Shown here in pieces: positions 34,201 through 45,111 of a stretch of DNA of 64,000 bases (positions within the stretch are counted from its first letter, which is position 1; each line of letters starts with the position of its first letter). The stretch is from assembly GCA_013400155.1 (NCBI GenBank), contig VXBM01000056.1, forward strand, positions 899,828 to 963,827, written 5' to 3'. This DNA comes from Helopsaltes ochotensis (lineage: Eukaryota; Chordata; Aves; Passeriformes; Locustellidae). The position numbers and the translations under genes were made by a program. Below the pieces are notes generated by a model. The model had not been told where the DNA came from and did not search any database. It was given only the letters and a program-made list of their open reading frames with translations.

Positions 34201-36440
34201 ACCAGGAACATTCTTTTGAATATCTGTAGACAATTTCCTTACAGTACTTGGACCTCCAAGCTTCCTTGGACTTGTACAACAACACGAGCTTTATATTATT
34301 GGTTTTTCACCCCAAAATGCATAATTTCTATTAACAACCTTACAAAAGGGTAGTGTATTACTACGTGTGATCCCAGTGATAAATGAAGCACATTCTATGT
34401 GAAGTAAAGGCTCTATTTATCCTTGCACTTTTTTTTCCCAAAGTCCCAGCAGGTTTAATGTGAGTAGCTTTTGATGACCCTCATAACAAATCAAGACTAA
34501 ACCTCAGTGCATTCTCACAAAGGTGGACAGCATTGCAGACATTTTTAAAATTGATATAACAATAACAGCAACGAGCTCTATTAGTAGTATTTGATAATGC
34601 AAAAAAAGTTAATGTTCACTGAAAGCCAGATGCCAGCACTGTTTGATTGTTTACCAACACAGTCATAAAGAAACAGAGTTATTAAAGGGTCTGAAATCAC
34701 TCAGTAATTCAGCTGCTGACGTTGATGGATGGAACTTGGCTGTTCCTCTTTGCTAAAGCTGCTGACTGGATAAATGTTTTATTCATGAAGCCCAGGGCAG
34801 GAAGGGATGCCAAAGGTTTAAGAATATTTTAAGAAACTCTTTGAGATGTCAAGCAAGTTAGCAGGTGTTGTTAAGCAAAGGAGCTGAAGTACTACATTTA
34901 AACATAACTGTGCTCTCAACATATACAACAACAATACATCAAAAGCCAGGATGCGGTTCTTGTCTTGAGCAGTATATGGAATGATGAGTTGGAAATACAA
35001 GTCCTTTTATTTTCTGCACCTTTGTACCTTCAGTCATCTCACAGCCTTGTCTCTGAGCATTGTTATACCAAAGGGAATTTTTACGTGTCACACTGTGAAT
35101 TTAGGCTTGGAAACAAATAAATATTTAGATACCAAACCATACAAGGTCACATATTTATATCAAAGACAAAACAAATGATATGGTGACAATGTTCATGGAA
35201 ATTGCAGCCAGGAACAAACAATTTGGGTCAGAGTAAGTGGACTCTGCCTGACTGCTCAGTGGGAGAAGTTGTTCTAAACGGTAGTTATCAAAAGGCTCTT
35301 ATCAAAATACAGTACAGTGAGGAATTTCCCTTTATCCTCTTCACCCTGCACCTGCCTTCCCTTTGCCCAAGGGCAATGTCTGCCAGCAGCAAGTCTAGAA
35401 CTTCTCACCTTTTTGGTGAAGCTTTACATCAGTGAAGGGCTGGTTTGTGATTTAAGTGATTCTTTTAAATGCCTTGATTTTGTTCTACAAGAGTTCAGAT
35501 CTGAATCCATTGTTGAATTTTGTAAAAAAGAATTATTTTAATTCAAAGATGTGTTTTGCATAAAGAATTTTAATGAAGAGGTCCTTAGCCCCACAATCTC
35601 CTGCATGGGCAAGTGTTTGAATATTTCATGATCAATATTAATAACTTCTTTTAAGTTGCTGCAGTCTCATAAGAGCAGAACAGATGAGCTCTTGATGGAA
35701 CTGAACTGTCAGTCCGAACACTGTGACATTAGGAAATAGCTCCATTTCCAGGTCTAGCTGTGTGAAATGTCCTTTCTTGCCAAGGGAGCAGCAAAGTATA
35801 GTTTAAATGTGCCTTATTATGACATCTCATGAGTATAAAAATTGGGAAGGGTATTAAAAATGAATAATTAAAACTGGAGACTGATAGATAATGGCAAATA
35901 AAAAGCAGGTAAGTACTGCGCTCCCACTGCCCTTTTGATTTGCAGAGACTCAGTGCTAAAGACTAAAAGCATATTTCTCATGTGCCCCAGCTAAAATTCA
36001 AATCCAATAGACTGTCAGGGAAAAATACTGTCAAAAAAAAGCTGTCAAGTTGTATCAAAATAAGTCACTATATTACCTCCCTTTATCTGTCAAAGGCATT
36101 GATTATTTTCAATAGAGGAGCCCTCTGACAGTTGTTGAAACTGAAAAATCCCATGTTGGAACATTTTGGTTGACACATGTCACTATTTCTTAAACAGATA
36201 AGTCAAATATGTTGCTTTTGACTCTGTAGGAGCAAGTGCGTTTATGTAGTATTTTATGAAAGATAAATAATACAGAAGGAAAGGAACGTGCATTAACACT
36301 GCATTTTCTCAGCTATTTGTATCAGTGGCTTTTTGTCACATCTTTCAAAAATGTTCTTTGCATAAAATCACGTGTTCCTTTGGTGGCTGTGATACATTGC
36401 AGGGATTTGCTAAGATACCCTGAAGTAATTCAGATAATCA
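34201..36440. other. AT-rich unique DNA, possible regulatory sequence
   Basis: Few open frames and many TAAT cores, for example 'aaaatgaataattaaaact' near 35860. A perfect 5' splice-site match, CAG|GTAAGT, lies at 35906-35914. No repeat family is recognised. Conservation is suspected from texture only. Confidence 0.45.
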
Positions 36441-39019
36441 GTGAACCATATTGGTGCTATTCTTGATTGCAGCTGTCAGTTTACTGTTGGCTACGCTGAA
36501 CTTCTGTTTCCTACCAGCCACATGTCCGTCCGTAGCAGTGATTCAGACATTAATGTCCTGCCAAATGCCTGCTTGCATTGCACACGGACAAACTGAGAAG
36601 GGCAAAATAAGGACTGCATCTGGGACTTGCTGCCAGTTTTTGGAGTGAAACTGGGGCTGAGCCTCTTCCCAAACTCCTTCTGTGCCTGTCAGTTATCAAG
36701 CGGTGGACTTGGACAGCCCTGGTTTACAGGTGTTGGCTTTGCAATTCTGCAGGGTGTGTTCAGCAGGAAGGGAACTCTGTTTTCCAGCTCAATCCTTCTG
36801 TTTGGAAATAGGGTACCTCTTTCCAGCTGAAACCTTTGCAAATGGAGAATGTTTCCAGTCCGGTCCCTTGGGAGGGGGCTGTTGAGTGGCTGAGCCATTG
36901 TGGCTTGCCAGCGCTGTCAAGAAGGTGAGAACCGGCCGAGGCAGCAGCAGCAGCAGCCAGAGACAGGCTAATACCCTTATAGACAGTCTTTATTATTCAT
37001 TAGCACATATTGTACTTCCTCCTAAATATAATTCAGGCTACACTTGTATCACATTAAGGTAACACTAAATCTTTCTGTAATTTGAAGGAAATACTGCTCC
37101 CAGCTGTTGTTGCAGAAGTGAACTAAACAAAATCCGAAGAGGTGCTAAAGGAACAACCATAAAACTCCAACTGCATTTGGCACACATCTCCTTTGCTGCT
37201 GTTTGTCACAGAAGTGGTTGGAAGCAAAACTCTACACTTGTGAACATGATGATTTTGTGCTCCTGGCATCTCACACCTTGGGAATTACTCTGCCAAAATG
37301 AAACAAGTTCTCAGACCCCTCAGGTATTTGAGACTTTGTTGCTTATGGGGGAGTGGGGTGACTGATGAACTGAGCAATCAAATTTGAGCAGGTTGGAGCA
37401 GGTTGTTATGAGGGACACAAAAGTCCAATAATCTGATTGCTAGTGAAAATGAGGTGCACAGGGACTGAACTTCCAAGACATCTGGGTGCCTAATTCCGTC
37501 TCAGTGTCACAGAAGTGGGGACAGGCCCTAAACTCCAGTGATGAGCTGGCCTGTGCAGCGTGTCTCTTCCTGCACCAACTCAACCTGAATGAAGGCCAGC
37601 ATTTAAACAGCTTCTCTGTTGCAAGCTTGTCCTAGGAGCTGTAAGCTCTTGTCATTTTGGTTTGCATTTTTACAGCATTTAGTGGGATAAAGTCCTTACC
37701 CATGTGGCTGCTCAGGAGCTGTCAAGATGAATTACTATTAATGGTAACAATAATAAAAATAAACAAGTGTAAATAGGGATAGCGACAGGCTCAGAGTTCT
37801 GACAGACCTGGAAAGCTTTGATCTTGTGTTGGTAGAGATCAGGATGTGCTGCCTCCCCAGATGACAGGCTTGGATGGAGGAAAGAAAAAAGAGCTATAAA
37901 CATCGCCTGTAAATTGTGCCTCTATCGTTCTCCTCAAACTCCCTCCCCCATTAGCTCTGATGATTTACTAAGAGAGTGTGCCTAAGTACCAGCAAAAAAC
38001 CGACTCTGAAATTAACCCCAGCAAACTTACAGTCTCACACCTGACCCCAGGAGTGTGCAGTGCTGATCATCCAAGTGGTAATGGATGGCTCGGTGTAAAG
38101 CAGAGGAGAAATGTGCCTTTAAAAGAGAAGCAGGGACTGAGCTGCTGAGTGGTGACAGCCGTGAAAAGACACAAACCAGCGTGGGGTTCTGACAGTGTGT
38201 TGTGTTCAGAAGATGGAGAGGCAGAGAGAGGAAAAAGAAAAAAGGGGTGTCTGTGCATATGGCCAAAAAGGAATTGCAGAATAAGGCAGAAATTACAGTG
38301 TGGGATGGGCTGCCTGTCAGGGAGGGAAGCACTAGCCTTCGGGGGCTGGCACTGGCCAAAAGCCTCCTGGATAAAGGGAAAGTGCTCAGGAGTCTGGGGC
38401 AAGGCCTGTCTGGGAGCAGGTGCTACCCATTGTCCATGGAAATGAACTGAGGACAGGGAAGGAGCCTAATTTACAGGGAAGTGGCAGACTCTAATTTGTG
38501 CAGATTTGGTTTCTGAGTAAATCAGATTTATGCTGCTTTCAGACAATTTTGCTAATAAGCCAATGACTCAGAGCCCGCAGCAGATGGGATTCTTTAGCTG
38601 AGGTAGAAACTATTACTTTTGTCCTGAAAAGAAAGTTGCTGTTTTTCCTTTCTAGAAAACTGATCTCTGGAAAATGTGATGATTTTTCTTTCCCATCAGA
38701 AACACAGCTTTTTCAAATAACACCCAGCTATGTCTATGGAATCTTATCTAATATGCAGAAATTCTCATTAGAAAAAAGTTACTTGTGACAACTTAGTATG
38801 TCATATGCTGGGGAAAATACTTTTTAAAATTAATTGCTGTAATTAATAATATCCCACAAGCCACTGCCAACAGCCACAGCACTAACCAGAGATTTGTGGT
38901 GAGCTTTCCAGGTGTCTGAACAGCAAGATGCCTTCCTGCAGGAGGCTGCTGCCAAGAACTTGGGAATATTTCTGTGGTGGGAAGAGGGCTGTCTATTTGC
39001 TTCCACTTCTTTGGACACT
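36441..39019. other. Unique DNA, no gene seen
   Basis: Short frames only (up to 111 codons at 38067-38402 on the minus strand, overlapped by two plus frames). 36957-37160 and 38450-38860 are AT-rich. The good donor-like site at 36924 and the CAG repeat at 36941 lie here. Confidence 0.55.
36941..36956 (+). repeat. Short CAG trinucleotide repeat
   Basis: Five CAG units (36942-36956) follow 'accggccgagg'. Just upstream, at 36921-36930, 'gaaggtgaga' is a good 5' splice-site match (cut after 36924). The CpGs in 'ccggccgagg' and the CAG run would fit a GC-rich exon edge or a small regulatory element. No reading frame is supported. Confidence 0.7.
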
Positions 39020-39494
39020 GACTTGATACCCAAGTGGAGACCAGTGACGAGTAGAATTCCTTGGAGGGGGGTGTTGAGACCACTGCTGTTCAATATTCCT
39101 GTTGGCTGTAACTCTCCTACAAAGGCAGGCTGAGAGAGCTGGGGTTGTTCAGCCTGGAGAAGAGAAGGCTTTGGGAAGATTTTATAGCACCTTCCAGTAC
39201 CCAAAGGGTCTATGAGAGAGCAGAGAGGGACTTGTTACAAGGATGTGTAGTGGCAGGACAAGAGGAAATGCATTTAAACTGAGGGTAGGTTTTTTATTAG
39301 ACATTAAGAAGAAGTTCTCACTGTGAGGGTGGTGAGGCATTGGCACAGGTTGCTCAGAGACACTCTGGATGCTCCATCCCTGGAAATGTTCAAAACCAGA
39401 CTGGATAGGTGAAAGGTGTCCCTGGATAGGTGCCATGGAGGTTTTGGAAGTAGGTGATCTTTAAGCTCCCTTCCAACCCAAACCATTCTGTGAT
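39020..39494 (+). mobile_element. CR1 LINE fragment with an internal deletion (reverse-transcriptase end joined to the 3' tail)
   Basis: CR1 is the main non-LTR retrotransposon of birds. At about 39025-39105 the plus strand reads 'ccaagtggagaccagtgacg' and then 'gaccactgctgttcaatatt', which translates to PKWRPVTSRIPWRGVLRPLL and lines up with the CR1 reverse-transcriptase segment ending in a G-P-x-L-F-N motif. Several changes show decay. From about 39118 the sequence jumps to the 3' region: 'gctgagagagctggggttg', 'ttcagcctggagaagagaag', 'ggacaagaggaaatgcattt', 'aagaagttctcactgtgag', 'catccctggaaatgttcaa', 'cccttccaacccaaaccatt' and the terminal 'attctgtgatg'. The consensus stretch between these blocks is missing, so the copy is both 5'-truncated and internally deleted. 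The left border is approximate. Confidence 0.92.
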
Positions 39495-39607
39495 GAAATC
39501 CTTGGAAAGGGACATCCATCTAGTCGAGAAACTGCTGAAGATTTCCTTCACTTCTCTTCTTTCCTCTGTAGATCTTCACAAACTTGATTCCCTCTAGAGT
39601 AATTCAG

Positions 39608-39659
39608 CCTTCTTTTCTTTTCTTTTTTTTTTTCCTTTTTTTTCCTTTTTTTTTTTCTT
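39608..39659 (+). repeat. 52-nt uninterrupted polypyrimidine tract followed by an acceptor-like CAG
   Basis: Every base from 39608 to 39659 is C or T, mostly T runs separated by CC or C. Directly after it comes 'ttgacag' then 'aaaactatcc', which has the form of a 3' splice site. It lies about 115 bp downstream of the CR1 copy. Long homopyrimidine tracts can also form triplex structures. Without transcript data neither reading can be chosen. Confidence 0.85.
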
Positions 39660-40509
39660 GACAGAAAACTATCCACTCTATAGGAACTTTCTGATGGATG
39701 GCAGTGGGCATGAATATATCATTATAAAAGGACATTCTGAATTCAAAATCCTTATGTGGTCTGAATTTCACTGAGGGGTATTTCTTTTCACAGGCTATAG
39801 AAGTGTGTGGAACATGGGGTGGTGAAACCTTTCCTGACATTGTTTTGTTTAAATCTCTTTGAAGACTGTCATATTCACCATTCTTGAAAATTGTTACAGC
39901 AGCCAGAGGAGGAGGGTTTGTTTGGCTTGGTGATGTGCATGTGAATGCACCCTGGGAAGTGACAGAGGCCACTTTTACTACTTCCCTCTTTGTGGACTTG
40001 TGGTGCAGGTGCAGAAAGTCGAGGTTTGAGATTTGAAAATAGTTTAAAAATAAATTGGGTTTTTATTTATGTTATGATACGTGCATTCTTTGAAAATCAT
40101 GTCTCTGTGGAGAGCTTCAGTAATTACAAATACAGACATTTGTATGGCAGGCACCCCTTGAGCCTGTACTCAGTATTTTATGATAATCTAAAAAAGTAAG
40201 TAGCAAATTGCTGAAATCTGATGCTCCAAAATTTAATCAAATCCAAGTGTGACTAGGAATTTCCTTTGAATTTACTGAAGCTGTATTAATCAAAATACTG
40301 ATATTAAAATGCAATGTGAGTAAAAGGAAGTTACTATTAATTGGATGGAACAGTTGATTTTCTAATGGGGTGAGCTTCAAAACAAAAAAAAGTCTCAAAG
40401 ATCTCAATAGAAAACATCTGCTGAGGTCTGAGCAGTGATCAGGAAAACATAAATATAAAATGGCATGACATTAATTTTTTGAATAGAGGACAACACTGAA
40501 AATATGACA
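39660..40509. other. Unique AT-rich DNA between the two CR1 copies
   Basis: The 122-codon minus frame at 39604-39972 gets its lysine-rich end from the pyrimidine tract and is not a gene. The rest is AT-rich with no feature. Confidence 0.65.
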
Positions 40510-40955
40510 GTGTTGTTCTAGAGATGGTGATGTGGCCTCACCTTGAGAAGCATGCTTGGTTTGGTTACCCTAATTAAAAAATGATAGAGCAGGAAATAGA
40601 AGAGGTTCAGTGAAGGGCAGCAAACCTAATCAGAAGCATAGAAAATACTTTAGAGGAAAGATTTGCATGCAGCAGAGACTGCAAAGGTTAGGTCTGTTTA
40701 TTTTAGGCAGAACAATACATGGGAAGTGCCACCGAGAGACAGACCATGATGGATATAAATAAAACACCAATACCATGGCTTTTTCCTCTCTTGGATAAGA
40801 AAGAGAAACGTAAAATTAAATTTGAAGTCAATGCATTGAACAGCTTTCATAGGAAGCACTCTTAACCTAAGTTTTAATTAGCCTATGGGACTCATTGCCA
40901 CAAGGTAGAATATTGAGACTGACAGACTGGCATTGTTTGTATGATTAGCAATATC
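40510..40955 (+). mobile_element. Ancient, heavily diverged CR1-type LINE fragment
   Basis: The sequence follows the 3' part of old reptile/bird CR1 lineages in the right order: 'ggtttggttaccctaatt', 'agaagaggttcagtgaaggg' with 'cagcaaacctaatcag', then 'gacagaccatgatggatata', and finally 'gggactcattgccacaaggt'. The last phrase corresponds to the well-kept 'actcattgccacaag' block of CR1 3' regions. Divergence is much higher than in the copy at 39020-39494, and no terminal ATTCTATG repeat is visible. It is therefore an older insertion truncated at both ends. The assignment to a named subfamily would need an alignment. Confidence 0.78.
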
Positions 40956-41924
40956 ACCTCCAGTTGGGTGGGATGCAGCTCCATCCTTTGCACTTTGGGC
41001 CGTATGCTGTGCACAGCTTATCCCTCAGGCATGCTGGTGTACGATTCTCCTTTATGGGGTTTTACAGGGACTTTTGAAGCAGCTGGCACACGTTGATCTC
41101 TAGGCCATTGTTTGACTCCAGCACTTTGAATTCTGTGTTAGTGACAAGGACTGGGTAATAATTCCTGAACAAAACAAAAAAAAAACCCTGCAGAAATTTG
41201 GATTGTTGTGGTTTCCCCCACCCCACCTTTTGGCCTTCCCTGTGAGTTGACTTTGAGTACATCAGTCACCTACCCATGGAAGGTGTCCATTTGCCCATTC
41301 TGGATCGATTTATTTTGCTTTCTTTGTCCTTTTAATAGCTTGCATCCCTTACAGTCTTTAATTATTGCACATTTTGGACTTTTTCACTCCAAACCAGCTG
41401 CCATCAATAAACTGGTCCAATAATTATTTCTCTGGCTTCAGAAAATGGCTATCGTGAAGTCAGAGGCTATAGGAACAGGTGGGCTGCAGAATGCCTGTTT
41501 GATTTGGTAAACAGCATTAAAAAATTGGCACTTTGACTTTGTCCCTGTAATAGACCGGTTCTACAGCTTTTGTTAATCACATGCTGCATGTTTTCCAATG
41601 TCACAGCATACGTTCTTTGGCATTGCAAGACATTCGTTGCTTTTTCTGTTTTCTTTTGAAAATGTAGAAAGTTAAAAACACACATGAAATATCCACGGGA
41701 TGGAAATCCTTCAAATGTACATTGGTTTTTGTTTGGGGAGAACCCCTTGGGAAAAGGGCAGGGTACAGATGGATGGACAAAGTCAGAGCAGGCTGAGCCT
41801 GGGGTACAGCGCCGGCACAGATGCTCTGCTCTGTGCAGTTCCAACTCTGTGCCCAAAAATTGTGCTCTGAGGCACTTTATGCTTGTAGGACAGTTTAGCC
41901 TAATGTGGAGCTGGTAACTTGGCA
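40956..41924. other. Unique DNA, right part inside a long chance frame
   Basis: Half of the 265-codon minus-strand open frame (41467-42264) lies here. The product has no transmembrane segment, signal peptide or known motif. Confidence 0.55.
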
Positions 41925-42065
41925 CACAGGAGTCCTGCAGTCTGTTCTTGGCTCTGCTCAGGTCTCCTGGGTGAGCTTGGGGAAGTCGCTGCAGAAACCT
42001 CAGCTCTCTCCAGAATGGGGATTGTGAACCTCCAGTCCCACAAAAGGGCTCTGTGAGCTGCTGGG
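41925..42065 (+). mobile_element. MIR-like (tRNA-derived CORE) SINE remnant
   Basis: The order of blocks matches the MIR family: 'cacaggagtcctgcag', 'cttggctctgctcag', 'cctgggtgagcttggggaag' with 'tcgctgcagaaacctcagct', 'ctccagaatggggattgtga' and 'gggctctgtgagctg'. These correspond to the MIR stretches for 'ggctctgccac', 'gtgaccttgggcaagtcact', 'ctcagtttcctcatct', 'aaaatggggat' and 'agggttgttgtgag'. Divergence is high, as expected for an element that predates the amniote radiation. It lies inside the longest open frame of the window (minus strand 41467-42264), which is one more reason not to call that frame a gene. Confidence 0.6.
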
Positions 42066-42150
42066 AAGCAGTGAGACTAAATTTGGGGTGAGCTGGTTCC
42101 TGCCCCTCCGGAGAATGGGGCTGTGCATGGGGCCATGTCAGGGTGCAGTC

Positions 42151-42180
42151 ACCCCCAGCACCCCCCAGCACCCCCCAGCA
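42151..42180. repeat. Three tandem copies of a 10-bp C-rich unit
   Basis: The unit ccccccagca is repeated three times (the first copy begins with A). On the minus strand this gives three G runs of five to six bases separated by 'tgct', a sequence able to form a G-quadruplex if a run of six is shared. It lies about 85 bp after the MIR-like SINE. Confidence 0.9.
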
Positions 42181-44179
42181 TTGTGAGCTGTCAGCTTTCC
42201 TGCCCCTCATGGCATCACAATGCAGCTTCAGTACCAAATAACACATCTGGGCTTCTCTGTTCATCTGTTCTTCCTGTAGTCTCAGATTTTATCCCGTGTT
42301 ACCCTCAGTAGTCACATTTGGAAGTGCTGTTTTCCACCGAGGCTCTCTGTAATGAGGTCCTGCAGGAAGGGCTCTGCAAGGCAGCTGATACTGAGGGGCT
42401 CAGAGGAGGCCATGGCTAAGGAGAGAAACAGTCCTGTCCCTAAGAAAGATCTAGGAGAATTCAGTTCCCTTGCTACACTCTCCTCATTGCCTGGAATGCA
42501 AACTTCATCCCTTTGGAAGAGGAGGCAGCAGCTGCTCCTCCTGAGAGCACTGGGCAAAATTCATTCTCCACTGCAGGTCACAAAGGAGCAAGTAAATAGA
42601 TTCTTCTATTATTCTCCCCCAAGAGAGGCTGAGAAGTGGTGATGGTAGGTTTGTTCCTCCTGCCACTGCTTAGCATTAGGGTACATATGTGGGGACCCTA
42701 TGCTGTGAAGCATAAGGAAGGGGGAGAGAAAATTTTGGGGGGCTTCCCCTGCCCCACAGATGAGAGATTTGCTTCTTTCTAGCACAGCATTATGGTGATT
42801 CTTCATCTTAAGGGCAAGCTGGATGACAAAAGTGGGCCAATACCAGCTTTGTATGAAACCTGGTGAATTTTAAACAGAAGAGAGCTGTGTCCCTGCACAC
42901 ATGGACATCTAAAGATCCTGTTGTTCTTCTTCCCATGCTCACAGTGCAGGTGTTAAAGCTCTGGAACATTTTTGGACAGAGTACAATGTTCCTGTGAGAC
43001 TTTAAAAATGAATTAATAGAACATTGATTTAACTTACTGGCTTTTTGTGATGTCTTTGTTTCCAGGCATTAAAAGTCTACTTGCCAGTTGTCCAGCCAGA
43101 AGCCAGTATCTATAAAAACCTGCCCCAGGCAGTTTGTGGAGGGCCTTAGTTAATTAAGATATGCATTATCATCTCTGCTTTGGGCTGCTTGTGAGGGAAT
43201 GTGAAAAGCACAACTAGACAACTGTCTTTTCCTCCTGTTTTGAGACTCGTTCTTGATCCCACTGTGATTGCCAGCAGCAGACAAGGAACACAGCCAGAAG
43301 AGTGAAAATTAATAGTGGTGGCATCTGAAATCTCCATCCGTGAGCTTAAAAACATGCCTGCTTTAGATTGGGCCTTTATCTGCAGGGGGCAACAGGTCAT
43401 TCTCCCAGTAGAAGTGCTGGAAAACTTAAAAATAGAATTTGAAGACCCCTGCTGCCATTCTGCACAAGGCTTCAGACAGCACGTGGACTTCTTTGTGATC
43501 AAAAGGGATATGTCCTGTTGTCTGTGTAACTGTGTCTGTTCAGGTATATGCATTCTACAGAGGTGTTCTGTTCTTGTCAAGGGTGAAATGGTGTCCGGAG
43601 GACTTTCTCCTCAAGTATTATAGCTGTTTGGTTCTTGACACACAGTTTTAGTGAATGAGAAAGCAGCAGTGCTTTGTTCTCAGTCTCTATCTTTCCCTTT
43701 ACCACTTCTCTCACAGGGACTCTGCTTCCCTCCCTCTGGCTGACTTGCACTAGGGCATAAGCCATCCTTGTACCCCCCATGGGGACTTTGCCTGCCTGCA
43801 CACCTTTCCTGCTGCCTGCTCAAAACCTGAGAGTGCCCAGGAAAGCCCCGGGGTGCACTTTTTTGCATTCTTCATGGTGCAAAAGTGATTGGGGGCCACC
43901 TGGCCTGGGAATGCAGCAATCTCCAAGCTTCAGCATATCCAGTGTACCCTTTGCTTTGAAAATGAAAGTATCAGGAAAGGTCTGCTTGGGTATGGGCACG
44001 TGGTTCCAGTAAAATGCTCACTACCTCTTTCCTGGACCATCAAAACTTGTCTGGTTTCTTCAGCCTGCTATGGTTGAGTTGTGTTTGACCTGAAAAAGGG
44101 TTAGGGAGGGCTCTGAAGGCAGTCAGCAGCTTCCTGAGCTAACTATTCCCCAGGGAGGAAGGAAAGCTCCTAAGCCCTA
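42181..44179. other. Unique DNA, no gene seen
   Basis: Frames up to 144 codons (minus 43146-43580) overlap plus frames. 'gtatctataaaaacctgc' near 43110 looks like a TATA box, but no downstream transcript feature supports it. Confidence 0.55.
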
Positions 44180-44790
44180 GATAAAACACTCATCACTTAG
44201 ACAAATGTGCCGAGATCCTCAAATCCTCCCTAGAAATAGGGGATTGCAATATTAAACATAATTATGAAATGTCTATAGAGCTGCAGCTACAGATGGAGCT
44301 TTATGAGTGGTTTGAAGTAATGCTGCACCAGCATCAATTATCCCCAGCAACTGCACAAAGATATTTTTAGGGTGATATTTTCATTTTACAGCAGCACTCG
44401 GTCACTTGCAGCCACCAGCCAGGTGCCACCTCACCATTTGCACCCCAAGCATGCAGTGATCTCTCAGCAAAGCCTGGCCTCTCCTGTTCTCTTGTCTCAA
44501 TAATCAACGGCTCAGATGAACATTTTCCCCTATCTTGGCACCTCTGCTGTCAAAATTGCTGTGAATGAGGGAGCCTGCCTCTCTTTTCCTGCAGCTGTGA
44601 ATATTAGCTACAGAGTAGCACTAAATCTTGTTTAAGCTACAGTAATTCCACCCAGTGATGAATGTCACTACCTGAATAATTTGGGTAATTTCCTGCAGCT
44701 CTAGTGTACTAGCAGAGAAATGAATGTTAATTTACTGCTAATTTAGTATACTAACCCTTAATTAGCAATGAGCAAGCTCTGAAATATTTG
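44180..44790. promoter_or_regulatory. AT-rich block dense in homeodomain-type cores, candidate enhancer
   Basis: The block has many TAAT/ATTA cores ('cctgaataatttgggtaatt', 'gttaatttactgctaattta', 'cccttaattagcaatgagc') and no repeat family, no microsatellite and no open frame of note. Its texture matches conserved enhancers near developmental genes, but conservation is not shown. Confidence 0.3.
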
Positions 44791-45056
44791 ATTCTGAAAG
44801 CTCATCAAACTTTTACCGGAAAAAAAATTTCTCCCCTCCCAGCTGAACTCTTCACTCTATTTGAGGTTATTAGCAAAATGCTATGGGTGTGCTGTTCATT
44901 ACCTCTCACTAGGATATATGTGGCTGGGAACACCCCCATTTTCCACTCTTGCTGCAGAAATCCATTAAGAAGATTCTTGCTCTTATGCAATATATTCAGC
45001 TGTTGTAGGGTATTGCCGTGTGCAGAGATGCTGTAGCTTTACTGACAGGTAAGATT

Positions 45057-45111
45057 AATCACAGAACCATTTTGGTCGGAAAAGACCTTTAAGATCATTG
45101 AGTCCAACTGT
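45057..45111 (-). mobile_element. Short CR1 LINE 3'-end fragment, antisense
   Basis: The plus strand reads 'aatcacagaaccattttggt', then 'cggaaaagacctttaagatc' and 'attgagtccaactgta'. This is the reverse complement of the CR1 3' terminus, which usually reads 'ggttggactcgatgatc' ... 'ccaacccaaaccattctgtg'. Only about 55 bp remain, typical of extreme 5' truncation during CR1 insertion. Sequence beyond 45111 no longer follows the CR1 consensus. Confidence 0.88.

Noticed and set aside
43100..43125. TATA-box promoter ('ctataaaaacctgc')
   Set aside because: This is a single TATA-like string in AT-rich DNA, without an initiator, a CpG-rich context or a downstream exon.
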